Assembly: GCF_014191255.1 (NCBI RefSeq)
Contig: NZ_JACHWH010000003.1
Coordinates: 563,501 to 627,500, forward strand
From: Amycolatopsis bartoniae
GTDB taxonomy: Bacteria > Actinomycetota > Actinomycetes > Mycobacteriales > Pseudonocardiaceae
DNA length: 64,000 bases
Reading direction: 5' to 3'
Positions 53,829-63,105 of the stretch are shown here, one piece after another. The position numbers and the translations under genes are program-made. Every line of letters starts with the position of its first letter. Position 1 is the first letter of the stretch. The notes beneath the pieces were generated by a model. It made no database searches, was not told the DNA's origin, and saw only the letters and a program-made list of their open reading frames with translations.

Positions 53829-55133
53829 ATGGCCGCACTGGGCGCTTCGACGAGGTTCGGGTACGCCCTCGGGTCGTTGACCACGGGCGCCTTCGGCACC
53901 GTGCCCGGCCTGCTGCTGCTGCCGTACCTGACCGACACGATGGCGGTCCCCGGCGCGGTCGCGGGCGTGATCGTGCTCGTGCCCAAGGCGTGGGACGTCG
54001 TGTTCAACCCGTTCGCCGGGCGGCTGTCCGACGCGGACCTCGTCCGGTCCGGCAGCCGCCGCCGGTTCCTGCTGTCCGGCGGGATCGGCGTCGCGGTGCT
54101 GTTCGCCGTGCTCTTCGCCCACCCCGGGTTCGGTGGCACGGCCGCGGACGCCACCTACGTCGTGGTCGCGTTCCTGTTGTGCGCCACCGCCTTTGCCCTC
54201 TTCCAGGTGCCCTACAACGCGCTGCCCGCCGAGCTCACCGCCTCCTACGACGAGCGGACCCGGCTCACCAGCTGGCGCATCGGCCTGCTCGCGGTCGCCA
54301 TCCTGATCTCCGGCGGAGTCGCGCCCGCGATCACCGACAGCGTCGGCGGCGTGATGGGCTACCGGGTGATGGGTGTCGTGATCGGACTGGTGATCCTGGC
54401 CGGCACGATCGGCGTGTTCCTCGGCACCCGCGGCGCCCCCGTCGGCGACCGGCGGCCGCCGACGACGGGCTGGCGCGACCTGCTGGCCACGATGCGCGCG
54501 TGGAGCTCGTTCCGCTGGCTGCTGGGTGTCTACTTCGTGCAGTCGCTGGGCACCGCCACCCTGCTGGCCGGCGTCAACTACGCGGCGCGCCAGGTGTTCG
54601 GCGACGCCGGGCTGCAGACGGTGCTGTTCGTCGGCTTCGTCGGTCCCGCGTTGCTGACCATGCCGCTGTGGCCCCGCGTCGGGGCGCGCTGGGGCAAGCT
54701 GTGGGGCTTCCGCTTCGCGTGCATCGCGTTCGCGGTGGCGATGCTCGGCCTGGTCGCGGCGCTGGTGCTGCCGTTCGGCGTGTCGATCGTGTTCGTGGCG
54801 CTCGCCGGGGTCGGCTACGCGGGCATCCAGGTGTTCCCGCTGGCGATCCTGCCCGACCTGATCAGCGCCGAGGAGGAACGCACCGGCGCGACGCGGGCCG
54901 GGATCGCGGCCGGGGTGTGGACGGCCGCGGACACGCTCGGCCTCGCACTCGGGCCGGGCCTGTTCGGGCTGATCCTGTCCGCAGGTGGCTATGTGTCCAG
55001 TGTGGACTCTTCGGCGGCGCAGCCGCACAGCGCGGTGGTCGCGATCCTGCTCGGTTTCTCGCTGCTGCCGGGAATCCTGGTGACACTGGGCATTCCGCTG
55101 CTGCGCCGCTCGGTGCTGGAGCCCGCGCGGTGA
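53829..55133 (+). CDS. MFS / GPH-type cation symporter
   Basis: 434 aa, about 12 helices, MFS_2 (glycoside-pentoside-hexuronide) type. Signature loop KAWDVVFNPFAGRLSDADLV and VPYNALPAELTASYDERTRL in helices 4-5. AGGAGG precedes ATG 53829. Its stop overlaps the PLP decarboxylase start by 4 bp (GTGA), suggesting uptake of the decarboxylase substrate or export of its product. Confidence 0.84.
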   Translation: MAALGASTRFGYALGSLTTGAFGTVPGLLLLPYLTDTMAVPGAVAGVIVLVPKAWDVVFNPFAGRLSDADLVRSGSRRRFLLSGGIGVAVLFAVLFAHPGFGGTAADATYVVVAFLLCATAFALFQVPYNALPAELTASYDERTRLTSWRIGLLAVAILISGGVAPAITDSVGGVMGYRVMGVVIGLVILAGTIGVFLGTRGAPVGDRRPPTTGWRDLLATMRAWSSFRWLLGVYFVQSLGTATLLAGVNYAARQVFGDAGLQTVLFVGFVGPALLTMPLWPRVGARWGKLWGFRFACIAFAVAMLGLVAALVLPFGVSIVFVALAGVGYAGIQVFPLAILPDLISAEEERTGATRAGIAAGVWTAADTLGLALGPGLFGLILSAGGYVSSVDSSAAQPHSAVVAILLGFSLLPGILVTLGIPLLRRSVLEPAR

Positions 55134-56521
55134 CGGACGTCCTCGCCGAGCTGCGGGCCCTGCGGGCGGGAGACCTGCCGACGCACGGCGGCCGCACGCT
55201 CGCCTACGTCTACGACAGCGGGCTGGCCGGGCTCGACGAGCTGGCCGGCGAGGCGCACGCGCTCGCGTCGTCGGCGAACGCGCTGGACCCGACGGCGTTC
55301 CCGAGCCTGCTGAAGCTGGAGAACGACCTCGTGGCCGCGGCGGCCCGGCTGCTCGGCGGCGGGGCCGGCACGGTGACCTCCGGTGGCACGGAGTCCTGCC
55401 TGCTCGCGGTCCTCGCCGCCCGCGGCGACGCGCCCGAGCCGAACATGGTGCTCCCGTCGACGGCCCACGCGGCGTTCCACAAGGCAGCGCACCTGTTCGG
55501 CGTGCGGCCGGTCGTCGTGCCGGCCGACCCGCGGACCTTCCGCGCCGACGCCGGCGCGATGGCCGCCGCGATCGACGAGTCGACAGTTCTCGTCGTGGCC
55601 AGCGCGCCCTCCTACGCCCACGGCGTGCTCGATCCGGTCGCGGAGATCGCCGCCACGGCCGCCGCCCGCGGGGTCCGGATGCACGTCGACGCCTGCATCG
55701 GCGGCTGGGTGCTGCCGTACTTCCGGCGCCTGGGCCGGGACGTGCCCGAGTTCGGGTTCGCCGTCGACGGCGTCACGAGCGTTTCGGTCGACCTGCACAA
55801 GTACGCCTACTGCCCGAAGGGCGTCTCCGTGCTGCTGCACCGCGACGCCGGGCTGCGCCGCGGGCACTACTTCGCGAGCGCGCGCTGGCCCGGGTACACG
55901 ATGCTCAACACCACGCTCCAGTCCACGCGGTCGGGTGGTCCGCTCGCCGCCGCGTGGGCGGTGCTGCGGAAGATCGGCGACGAGGGCTACCTCCGGCTCG
56001 CCGAGGAGACGCTCACCGCCGTGACGCGGATCCGGGACGGCGTCGAAGGAATCGACGGCCTGCGGGTGCTCGGCGAGCCGGACTCCACACTGCTCGCGCT
56101 CGCGGCGGCGACGGACGAGTTCGACCTGTTCACCGTCGCGGACGAGATGCGCGAGCGCGGCTGGTACGTGCAGCCGCAGTTCGCGCACGAGTCCTCGCCG
56201 GTCAACCTGCACCTGACCGTGACGGCGGCGAACCGGGGGAGCGAGGACGAGTTCCTCGCCGACCTCGCGGCCTCGGTCGCCGCCGCCCGCGCCGCCGGTC
56301 CCGTGCGCGTGGATCCGGACGTCGCGGCGTTCGTCGCCGCGCTGGACCCGGACACCCTGACGGCCGAGCAGTTCGCCGGGCTGCTCACCGCGGCGGGCCT
56401 CACCGGCGGCGGCGCGCCGCCCGCCCGCATGGCGGAGATCAACACGCTGCTCGCCGCGGCGCCGCCCGCCCTGCGGGAACGGCTGCTGCTGGAGTTCCTG
56501 GGCGCGCTCTACCGGCCCTGA
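55130..56521 (+). CDS. PLP-dependent decarboxylase / sphingosine-phosphate lyase-like
   Basis: 463 aa fold-type I PLP enzyme of the group II decarboxylase family. PLP Lys224 in [13 protein letters not shown], Asp187 in [10 protein letters not shown], His113 in [13 protein letters not shown], and [12 protein letters not shown] for the phosphate. Closest in layout to sphingosine-1-phosphate lyase rather than glutamate decarboxylase. The C-terminal 90 residues (from about 375) are a variable helical tail. Translationally coupled to the MFS carrier. Ends 13 bp inside the convergent rpmF gene. Confidence 0.83.
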   Translation: MTDVLAELRALRAGDLPTHGGRTLAYVYDSGLAGLDELAGEAHALASSANALDPTAFPSLLKLENDLVAAAARLLGGGAGTVTSGGTESCLLAVLAARGDAPEPNMVLPSTAHAAFHKAAHLFGVRPVVVPADPRTFRADAGAMAAAIDESTVLVVASAPSYAHGVLDPVAEIAATAAARGVRMHVDACIGGWVLPYFRRLGRDVPEFGFAVDGVTSVSVDLHKYAYCPKGVSVLLHRDAGLRRGHYFASARWPGYTMLNTTLQSTRSGGPLAAAWAVLRKIGDEGYLRLAEETLTAVTRIRDGVEGIDGLRVLGEPDSTLLALAAATDEFDLFTVADEMRERGWYVQPQFAHESSPVNLHLTVTAANRGSEDEFLADLAASVAAARAAGPVRVDPDVAAFVAALDPDTLTAEQFAGLLTAAGLTGGGAPPARMAEINTLLAAAPPALRERLLLEFLGALYRP

Positions 56522-56661
56522 AAGTGCCGGATCAGCTTGCGCGGCACCAGCTTGCGCTCGCCGTCGACCACGATCGGCACGAGGTCCGGCGCGGTGGCCT
56601 GCCACCGCGCCCGGCGGGTCCGGGTGTTGCTGCGCGACATCCTGCGCTTCGGCACGGCCAT
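56509..56661 (-). CDS. rpmF: 50S ribosomal protein L32, zinc-independent form
   Basis: 50 aa, [20 protein letters not shown] and then [13 protein letters not shown]. It lacks the four Cys of the zinc-binding L32, so it is the Cys-minus paralogue made under zinc limitation. ATG 56661 overlaps the stop of the rpmE2 remnant by one base (TGATG). It overlaps the convergent PLP gene by 13 bp. One of three intact members of this cluster. Confidence 0.88.
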   Translation of the reverse strand: MAVPKRRMSRSNTRTRRARWQATAPDLVPIVVDGERKLVPRKLIRHFQGR

Positions 56662-56795
56662 CAGGAACGCCCTCCCCGTCGCCCGTAACGGCGGTGGAAC
56701 TTCTCGACCTGCCCCGCCGTGTCCATCACGCGCCGCGAGCCGGTCCAGAACGGGTGCGAGGACGAGCTGACGTCGACCAGCACGATGCTTCCCTT
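56661..56795 (-). pseudogene. rpmE2: 50S ribosomal protein L31 type B, N-terminal half deleted
   Basis: The frame ends [20 protein letters not shown] and [18 protein letters not shown], the C-terminal half of L31B. The first 40 or so residues (normally starting MK-GIHP-YR) are missing; upstream is the tail of the MRF gene. A GTG at 56783 with AAGGGAAG before it could still start a 40-residue peptide, but it would lack the part that enters the ribosome. Confidence 0.8.
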
Positions 56796-56799
56796 TCGC

Positions 56800-57634
56800 C
56801 GGGTACTTCGGCCCACGACCCGAACGGGTCGGGGTAGGCGCGCCAGGCACCGGGCCCGGCCGCCAGCTCTTCGTCGGTGAGCAGCGCGCCTGCCAGCGCG
56901 CCGGAGACCTCCTCGGGCGTGGTCCGGTCGGTCACCACGACCAGTTCCTGCGCCCGGTCGCCGAACACCGGGTCCCAGCGCAGCGGCGCCAGCGCGCCGG
57001 TCCGGCGACACGTCGTCCCAGCCCGGCCCGTCGTCGGCGTCGAGCCACGGGCCCGCGTCGCCGACACCGAGGCCGCCGCCCGCGGACTCGATCCACAGCG
57101 CGGTGTCCGGCTGGCTGGCGACCCACGCGCGGCCGCGGGTGCGGACCACGCCGTCGAGCAGGACGTCGATCGCCTCGTGCAGGCGCGCGGGGTGGAACGG
57201 GCGCCGCGCGGTGAACAGCAGCACCGAGATCCCGCAGTCGGGGTGCAGCGGCGGCTCACCGGCCAGCAGCGGGCCGTGCAGGTCGGTGACCTCGCCGCGG
57301 CGCGCGTCCGCCGGGAGCGGAGGCAGGGGATCGGCGATGTCGGCGCACAGTGCGGCGGGCGCGACGCGGTCGAGCACCGCGGCGGTGCGCATCACCTGCG
57401 CTCGTCCTCGGGACTGGCCTGGCGGCCGCGCTCGGCGAGCGTGTCGTCGCCCATGGCGTCCGCCAGCCAGCTCGACTCGTCGAGCCGGAGCACGATGCGC
57501 GCCACCTCCGGCATGCCCGCGAGGCGGCGCAGCAGCGGCAGCAGGTCCTCGCGCAGGGTGCAGGACACGCAGCCGTGCGCGAGCTCCAGCGTCACGGGCG
57601 TGCGGGGGTCGGGAAGGTTTCCATGGCTGTGTAC
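56800..57634 (-). pseudogene. mrf: MRF-type CobW-like GTPase, truncated and frameshifted
   Basis: Pieces in three frames match the ribosome-hibernation-factor-recruiting GTPase of Zur-controlled ribosomal operons. 57634-57392 encodes [20 protein letters not shown] to [19 protein letters not shown], then stops. 57395-57010 continues [29 protein letters not shown] and [19 protein letters not shown]. After a shift near 57008, [16 protein letters not shown] to [17 protein letters not shown] follows. About 50 N-terminal residues and a middle block between the first two pieces are missing. The CxSC metal motif survives. Not expected to be functional. Confidence 0.8.
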
Positions 57635-57640
57635 GTTAGA

Positions 57641-57655
57641 TGAAAATGAAAACCA
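57641..57655. promoter_or_regulatory. Zur-box-like site between rpmB and the mrf remnant
   Basis: TGAAAATGAAAACCA resembles the actinobacterial Zur consensus (TGAAAATG-n-TTTTCA type): the left half is perfect and the right half degraded. It sits 21 bp before rpmB in the divergent gap, the usual place for Zur control of Cys-minus ribosomal genes. Confidence 0.55.
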
Positions 57656-57675
57656 ATGCTAACTACGGGTGGTCG

Positions 57676-57912
57676 ATGAACAGGATCTGCCAGGTCACCG
57701 GCAGCAGGCCGGGCTACGGCAAACAGGTCTCGCACTCGCACCGGCGCACGGCGCGCCGCTGGGAGCCGAACCTGCAGAACCGCCGGTTCTTGCTGCCGGG
57801 CGAAGGCCGCTGGATCCGGCTGAGGGTGTCCGCCCAGGGCATCAAGACGATCGACAAGCGCGGCATCGAAGCCGTCGCCGCTGAACTGAAGGCCAAGGGA
57901 GTGAAGCTGTAA
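57676..57912 (+). CDS. rpmB: 50S ribosomal protein L28, alternative form
   Basis: 78 aa, [20 protein letters not shown] then [20 protein letters not shown]. Only one Cys, so zinc-independent. ATG 57676 is chosen by the L28 N-terminus; the open frame upstream to 57640 crosses the Zur box. Full length. Stop overlaps rpmG by one base (TAATG). Confidence 0.92.
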   Translation: MNRICQVTGSRPGYGKQVSHSHRRTARRWEPNLQNRRFLLPGEGRWIRLRVSAQGIKTIDKRGIEAVAAELKAKGVKL

Positions 57913-58076
57913 TGGCGAAGAACGACGTACGCCCCGTCATCAAGCTGCGGTCCACCGCGGGCACCGGCTACACCTACGTGACGCGCAAGAACCGCCGCAA
58001 CGACCCGGACCGGATGGTCGTGCGCAAGTACGACCCGATGGTGCGCCGGCACGTCGAGTTCCGGGAAGAGCGCTGA
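57912..58076 (+). CDS. rpmG: 50S ribosomal protein L33, alternative form
   Basis: 54 aa, [40 protein letters not shown] and HVEFREER at the end. No Cys pairs, so the zinc-free paralogue. Intact. Its TGA overlaps the ATG of the rpsN remnant (TGATG). Confidence 0.92.
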   Translation: MAKNDVRPVIKLRSTAGTGYTYVTRKNRRNDPDRMVVRKYDPMVRRHVEFREER

Positions 58077-58146
58077 TGGCGAGCCCCGTGCGGCTGTTTC
58101 CGCAAGTTCGGGCTGTCCCGGGTCCGGCTGCGGGAGGTGGCCGCCA
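58076..58146 (+). pseudogene. rpsN: 30S ribosomal protein S14, internal deletion
   Basis: Starts ATG GCG, then jumps to SPVRL, normally about residue 55 of S14, and after a second deletion and frame change to RKFGLSRVRLREVA (normally about residue 75 to 90). About 70 of 100 codons are gone. The initial overlap with rpmG is kept. Confidence 0.8.
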
Positions 58147-58247
58147 CGTCCCGTCAAGCGCAGGAAGAACCTGCTGACCACTACGGGGGTGTCCGGAGTG
58201 GACTGGAAGGACACCGAGCTGCTGCGCTGCCCTACGGCACGCGCTGA
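58147..58247 (+). pseudogene. rpsR: 30S ribosomal protein S18, start lost and internal deletion
   Basis: Begins RPVKRRKNLLTTTGVSGVDW and KDTELLR (normally residues 3-30), without a start codon. It then passes out of frame straight into LPYGTR and TGA (58245-58247), the natural last residues of S18. About 40 central codons are deleted. The S14 tail and S18 head are also joined by a deletion at about 58146. Confidence 0.82.
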
Positions 58248-58361
58248 CGGTGGTGGGCACGGGGCCGCCCGTGCCCACCACCCGTTCGCGGGACTACGGG
58301 GTTGCTCACACTCCCGCGCCCCTGACCCCGTGATCCGCCGGCCGTCCCGCAGAATGGGGCC

Positions 58362-59579
58362 ATGTCGGAAGACCACTACCTCGTCGGCCTCGACCTGGCC
58401 GGGCGGCGCGTCGTCCTGGTCGGCGGGGGCACCGTCGCCCAGCGCCGGCTGCCCCGGCTGATCGGCGCGGGCGCCGCGGTCGAGCTGATCTCACCGCACA
58501 CCACCGCCGCGGTGGGAGCGATGGCCGACGCGGGCGAGGTGGTCTGGCACCGCCGCCGCTACACCGACGGCGACCTCGAAGGCGCGTGGTACGCGCTCGC
58601 CTGCACTGACGACCCGCAGGTCAACGCCGCTGTCTGTGCCGAGGCCGAGCGCCGCCGCGTGTTCTGCGTGCGCGCCGACGCCGGCACCGAGGGCACCGCC
58701 GTCACCGCTGCTTCCGGACGGCACGAAGGGCTCGTCGTCGGCGTGCTCTCCGGCGGCGAGCCGCTGCGCTCGGCCGCCGTCCGCGACAACATCGTCGCGG
58801 CACTGGACAGCGGCCTGATCGCCGACACCGTGCCGCGCCGGGACGGCGAGCTGCCCGGCGTCGCGCTCGTCGGCGGCGGGCCCGGCGACCCCGAGCTGAT
58901 CACCGTCAAGGGCCGCCGCCTGCTCGCCCGCGCCGACGTCGTGGTCGCCGACCGGCTCGGCCCGCGCGAGCTGCTCGACGAGCTGCGCCCCGACGTCGAG
59001 ATCGTCGACGCCGCGAAGATCCCCTACGGCCGTGCCGCGAGCCAGGACTTCATCAACCAGACGCTGATCGAGCACGCCAAGGCGGGCCGGTTCGTGGTGC
59101 GCCTCAAGGGCGGCGACCCGTACGTGTTCGGCCGCGGCTTCGAGGAGCTGCTGGCCTGCGCGGAGGCGGGCGTGCCCGTCACCGTCGTCCCCGGTATCAC
59201 CAGCGCGTTCTCGGTGCCCGCGATCGCCGGGGTGCCCGTCACCCACCGCGGCGTCGCGCACGAGGTCGTCGTGGTGTCCGGGCACGTGCCGCCGGGCCAC
59301 GAAGCCTCGCTGACCGACTGGGACGCGCTCGGCCGGATGCGCGGCACGATCGTGCTCATGATGGGCGTGGACAAGCTCGACCGCTTCGCCGGCGCGCTGC
59401 TCGCCGCGGGCCGCCCCGGCGACACGCCCGTCGCGATCGTCGAGAACGGCACCATGCCCACCCAGCGCATCACGAGGTCCACATTGGACACCGTGGCCGC
59501 CGACGCGGAGGCCGCGGGCGTGCGCCCGCCCGCGGTCACCGTCATCGGCCCGGTGGCCGGCCTGTCTCAGAACTCGTAG
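58362..59579 (+). CDS. cobA: siroheme synthase: precorrin-2 dehydrogenase + uroporphyrinogen-III C-methyltransferase
   Basis: 405 aa fusion. Residues 1-150 are the CysG N-terminal NAD domain (RRVVLVGGGTVAQRRLPRLI). Residues 165-400 are SUMT with VALVGGGPGDPELITVKGRR, VVRLKGGDPYVFGRG and VVPGITSAFSVPAIAGVPVT. It makes sirohydrochlorin (precorrin-2 level) for siroheme or cobalamin; the CysG ferrochelatase-associated dimerisation domain is shortened. A CAGAAT element 6 bp before the ATG suggests a leaderless start. Converges with the hydrolase gene, overlapping by 13 bp. Confidence 0.92.
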   Translation: MSEDHYLVGLDLAGRRVVLVGGGTVAQRRLPRLIGAGAAVELISPHTTAAVGAMADAGEVVWHRRRYTDGDLEGAWYALACTDDPQVNAAVCAEAERRRVFCVRADAGTEGTAVTAASGRHEGLVVGVLSGGEPLRSAAVRDNIVAALDSGLIADTVPRRDGELPGVALVGGGPGDPELITVKGRRLLARADVVVADRLGPRELLDELRPDVEIVDAAKIPYGRAASQDFINQTLIEHAKAGRFVVRLKGGDPYVFGRGFEELLACAEAGVPVTVVPGITSAFSVPAIAGVPVTHRGVAHEVVVVSGHVPPGHEASLTDWDALGRMRGTIVLMMGVDKLDRFAGALLAAGRPGDTPVAIVENGTMPTQRITRSTLDTVAADAEAAGVRPPAVTVIGPVAGLSQNS

Positions 59580-60394
59580 CGCCGCCGCACGAAGTCCACG
59601 ATCACCTCGGTCAGCCGTTCCGGGTCGAACCGCAGCTCCACGGGACTGCGCGCCTGCACGAACTCCGCGTCCGGCAGATCCGCGGCGAGCGTGTCCGCGT
59701 CACCGAACGGGTGAATCGGGTCGCGCTGGTGCCCGATCACCAGCGCGGGCACCTTGATGCGCTGCCGCACGGCCTTCGGCGGCGCGATCCGTCCGAACAG
59801 GACTCCGTGCAGCAGCGCGGCCATCGACTCCGGCCGCTGTTCGAGGGTGTCGGTGACGACGTCCACCCACTGGCTGCCGTGCGGGATCCGGGCCGCCGCG
59901 GCCGCCACCCCGGCGACCGTGACGGGCAGGAAGCGCGCGGCGAACAGCAGCGGCGCGAAGGTCAGCAGGCCGGCCACGATCGCGTTGTCCAGCACCGGCA
60001 TCTCGACGACCATCCCGTGCAGGCGCTCCGGCGCGGTCACCGCCACCTCCAGCGCCACGTTGGCCCCCAGCGACGTCCCGCCGACCACCGCCCGCTCGAT
60101 GTCCAGGTGGTCCATCAGCGCCTGCACCTGCAGGCCGAACGCGGGCATCGAGTAGCGCCACGACTCGGTGGGCCGGTCCGACTCGCCGTGCCCGAGCAGG
60201 TCGAGCGTGATCGTACGGAAGCCCTCGGCGGCGAGTCTGCGGGCGAGCGGGGCGTGCATGCGCCGGGTGAACATGATCCCGTGCGTCAGCACGACCACGC
60301 GGTCGCTGCCGGCCTCGCCTGCGTACTCGGTGTAGGCCAGCCGGTGCCCCTCGAACGTGAAGGACCCGGCGAGCTCCAGCTGGTGCGGGGTCAT
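59567..60394 (-). CDS. alpha/beta hydrolase
   Basis: 275 aa. Oxyanion HGIM (after VVVLTHG), nucleophile Ser108 in VVGGTSLGANVALEV, acid Asp in IGHQRDPIHPFGDA, with a His candidate before the PHG/DVV lid region. A lid of helices lies at about 130-190. Likely an esterase or thioesterase-like enzyme. Divergent from the enoyl-CoA hydratase gene with a 30-bp gap. Confidence 0.83.
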   Translation of the reverse strand: MTPHQLELAGSFTFEGHRLAYTEYAGEAGSDRVVVLTHGIMFTRRMHAPLARRLAAEGFRTITLDLLGHGESDRPTESWRYSMPAFGLQVQALMDHLDIERAVVGGTSLGANVALEVAVTAPERLHGMVVEMPVLDNAIVAGLLTFAPLLFAARFLPVTVAGVAAAAARIPHGSQWVDVVTDTLEQRPESMAALLHGVLFGRIAPPKAVRQRIKVPALVIGHQRDPIHPFGDADTLAADLPDAEFVQARSPVELRFDPERLTEVIVDFVRRRYEF

Positions 60395-60424
60395 GTACTC
60401 AGGAAACCATGCCGGTGGTCCATC

Positions 60425-61264
60425 ATGGTACTTATGAGTAACTTCGCCGACCTCGTCTCGCTCCGCGTCGAGCACTCCGGCCCCGTGGCCGAGGTGACCC
60501 TGCTGGGTCCGTCCAAAGGCAACGCCATGGGTCCCGACTTCTGGCGCGAGCTGCCACTGGTGTTCCGCGAGCTGGACGAGGACCCGCAGGTGAGGGCCGT
60601 CGTGCTGACCGGCAGCGGGCGCAACTTCTCCTACGGTCTCGACCTGCCCGCGATGACCGGCAGCTGGGGGCCGCTGCTGTCCGGCGACTCCCTCGCCGCG
60701 CCGCGCACCGGCTTCCTGAAGGAGATCCGGAAGCTGCAGGACTCCGTCACCGCGCTCGCCGAATGCCGCAAGCCGGTGATCGCCGCCGTCTCCGGCTGGT
60801 GCATCGGTGGCGGGGTCGACGTGATCGCGGCCGCCGACGTGCGGCTGGCCAGCGCGGACGCCAAGTTCAGCGTGCGGGAGGCCAAGGTCGCCATCGTCGC
60901 GGACCTGGGCAGCCTGCAGCGGCTCGCCGGGATCATCGGCGAGGGCCACCTGCGGGAGCTCGCGCTGACGGGCAAGGACATCGACGCCGCCCGCGCCGAG
61001 CGGATCGGCCTGGTCAACGACGTGTACTCCGACCAGGAGGCCGTGCTCGCCGCCGCCCGCGAGCTGGCGGGCGAGATCGCCGCCAACCCGCCGCTGGTCG
61101 TGCAGGGCGTCAAGGACGTGCTGGCGCTGAACTCGCGGCAGCGGGTCGAGGACGGGTTACGGTACGTCTCGGCATGGAACGCCGCCTTCCTGCCCAGCAA
61201 GGACCTGGGTGAGGCGGTGCAGGCGTTCGTGGAGCGGCGGAAGCCGGAGTTCAAGGGAGAATAG
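60425..61264 (+). CDS. enoyl-CoA hydratase/isomerase family, dienoyl-CoA isomerase-like
   Basis: 279 aa crotonase fold. Oxyanion-hole motifs SYGLDLPAM and SGWCIGGGVD. The segment KFSVREAKVAIVADLGSLQR has the Glu and Asp pattern of delta3,5-delta2,4-dienoyl-CoA isomerase (ECH1). ATG 60425 has GGTGG seven bases upstream; ATG 60434 three codons later is an alternative. One base separates it from the acyl-CoA ligase, so the two form an operon for lipid or acid catabolism. Confidence 0.87.
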   Translation: MVLMSNFADLVSLRVEHSGPVAEVTLLGPSKGNAMGPDFWRELPLVFRELDEDPQVRAVVLTGSGRNFSYGLDLPAMTGSWGPLLSGDSLAAPRTGFLKEIRKLQDSVTALAECRKPVIAAVSGWCIGGGVDVIAAADVRLASADAKFSVREAKVAIVADLGSLQRLAGIIGEGHLRELALTGKDIDAARAERIGLVNDVYSDQEAVLAAARELAGEIAANPPLVVQGVKDVLALNSRQRVEDGLRYVSAWNAAFLPSKDLGEAVQAFVERRKPEFKGE

Positions 61265-61265
61265 G

Positions 61266-62960
61266 GTGAGCAGCGACGCTTTCCGTCAGGCGCGGGACTA
61301 CCTCCTCGCACACCGCGAGGACTACGACACCGCCTATCGCGAGTTCTCCTGGCCCGAGCTCGGCGAGTTCAACTGGGCGCTGGACTGGTTCGACGTCATC
61401 GCCCGCGACCCGGCGAACGCCGGGCGGTACGCGCTGTGGATCGTCGAGGAGGACGGGTCCGAGGGCCGCTGGACCTTCCCGGAGTTGTCCGAGCGGTCGG
61501 ACCGGGTGGCGAACTGGCTGCGCGGGCACGGGGTGCGCCGCGGGGACCGGCTGATCCTCATGCTCGGCAACCAGGTCGAGCTGTGGGAGACCATCCTCGC
61601 CGCGATCAAGCTCGGCGCCGTGATCATCCCCGCGTCCACCCTGCTGGGCCCCGAAGACCTGCGGGACCGCGTCGACCGCGGCGCGGCGAAGCACGTCGTG
61701 GTGCGCTCGGCGGACGTGCCGAAGTTCGCGGACGTGAGCGGTGAGTACACGCGGATCGCGGTGGGGGAGCCGGCCGAGGGCTGGCTGTCCTTTGCGGACG
61801 CGTATTCGGCTCCCGCGGAGTTCACCCCGGACGGCGTCACCGCGGCGACCGACCCGCTGCTGCTGTACTTCACCTCGGGCACCACCGCGAAGCCGAAGCT
61901 GGTGCAGCACACGCACATCTCGTACCCGGTGGGACATCTGTCCACGATGTACTGGATCGGGCTCGAACCGGGCGACGTGCACCTCAACATCTCCTCGCCG
62001 GGCTGGGCGAAACACGCCTGGAGCAACGTGTTCGCGCCGTGGAACGCCGAGGCGACGGTGTTCCTGTACAACTACAGCCGCTTCGACGCGGTCGCGTTGA
62101 TGGCCCAGATGGACCGGTGTGGCGTGACGAGTTTCTGCGCCCCGCCGACGGTGTGGCGGATGCTCATCCAGGCCGACCTGACCGCGCTGAAGACGCCGCC
62201 GAGCAAGGTGGTCGGCGCGGGGGAGCCGCTGAACCCCGAGGTCATCGAGCAGGTGGCGAAGGCGTGGGGCGTGACCATCCGCGACGGCTTCGGGCAGACC
62301 GAGAGCAGCGTGCAGATCGCGAACACGCCGGGCCAGCCGGTGAAGGCCGGGTCGATGGGCCGCCCACTGCCCGGGTTCGCCGTCGCGCTGGTCGACCCGG
62401 TGACGGGGGAGCGGGCGAGCGAGGGCGAGATCTGCCTGGACCTGGCGAAGCGCCCGGTCGGGCTGATGACCGGGTACGCCGACGACGACGAGCGCACGGC
62501 GAAGGCGTTCGAGAACGGCTTCTACCACACCGGTGACGTCGGTTCGATCGACGAGGACGGCTACATCACGTACGTCGGCCGCACGGACGACGTGTTCAAG
62601 GCGTCAGACTACCGGATCTCGCCGTTCGAGCTGGAAAGCGTGCTGCTGGAACACGACGCGGTCGCCGAGGCGGCGGTGGTACCGGCCCCGGACCCGATCC
62701 GGCTCGCGGTGCCGAAGGCGTACGTCGTGCTGGCCGCGGGGCACGCGCCGGACGCCGCGACGGCCGAGAGCATCCTCGCGTTCTGCCGCGAGCACCTGGC
62801 GCCGTACAAGCGGATCCGGCGGCTGGAGTTCACGGACCTGCCGAAGACGATCTCGGGCAAGATCCGCCGCGTCGAGCTGCGCAGCCAGGAGGAGTCCCGC
62901 GCCGACGGCCGCGCGCCGGGCGAGTTCCGCGAGGAGGACTTCCCGGGTTTGAAGTCCTGA
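61266..62960 (+). CDS. AMP-dependent acyl-CoA synthetase
   Basis: 564 aa ANL-superfamily ligase. P-loop YFTSGTTAKPKLVQHTH, GAGEPLNPEV, DGFGQTESS, hinge region TGDVGSIDEDGYITYVGR and C-terminal Lys in PKTISGKIRR. Residues 1-40 carry the EFSWPELGEFNWALDWFD segment typical of acetyl-CoA-synthetase-like medium-chain ligases. Activates a carboxylic acid to its CoA ester. GTG 61266 lies in AGGGTGAG context. Ends 6 bp before a hairpin. Confidence 0.92.
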   Translation: MSSDAFRQARDYLLAHREDYDTAYREFSWPELGEFNWALDWFDVIARDPANAGRYALWIVEEDGSEGRWTFPELSERSDRVANWLRGHGVRRGDRLILMLGNQVELWETILAAIKLGAVIIPASTLLGPEDLRDRVDRGAAKHVVVRSADVPKFADVSGEYTRIAVGEPAEGWLSFADAYSAPAEFTPDGVTAATDPLLLYFTSGTTAKPKLVQHTHISYPVGHLSTMYWIGLEPGDVHLNISSPGWAKHAWSNVFAPWNAEATVFLYNYSRFDAVALMAQMDRCGVTSFCAPPTVWRMLIQADLTALKTPPSKVVGAGEPLNPEVIEQVAKAWGVTIRDGFGQTESSVQIANTPGQPVKAGSMGRPLPGFAVALVDPVTGERASEGEICLDLAKRPVGLMTGYADDDERTAKAFENGFYHTGDVGSIDEDGYITYVGRTDDVFKASDYRISPFELESVLLEHDAVAEAAVVPAPDPIRLAVPKAYVVLAAGHAPDAATAESILAFCREHLAPYKRIRRLEFTDLPKTISGKIRRVELRSQEESRADGRAPGEFREEDFPGLKS

Positions 62961-63105
62961 CCCGGGCGCCGGGCCCGTCCGCGCTGAGCGGCCGGGCCCG
63001 GCGGTGACTCCGTGGCAGTCGGCTGGATGAGTTCGTGCGGGCTTTCGGGGTCCTGGCCCGGGCGCCGGGCCTGTCCGCGCTCAGCGGGCGGGCTCGGCGG
63101 CGACC
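62957..63105. repeat. imperfect direct repeat covering the end of a lipoprotein gene
   Basis: TCCTGACCCGGGCGCCGGGC and the following 35 bases (about 62955-63006) recur at about 63051-63105 with a handful of changes. The second copy forms the last codons of the lipoprotein (EVAAEPAR), so the first copy is a duplicated gene tail in the spacer. Confidence 0.6.
62967..63003. terminator. GC-rich hairpin between convergent genes
   Basis: Perfect 11-bp stem (CGCCGGGCCCG with its complement) and a 15-nt loop, no T tract. It ends the acyl-CoA ligase operon, and a related, imperfect hairpin at 63061-63100 overlaps the end of the convergent lipoprotein gene. Confidence 0.6.
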
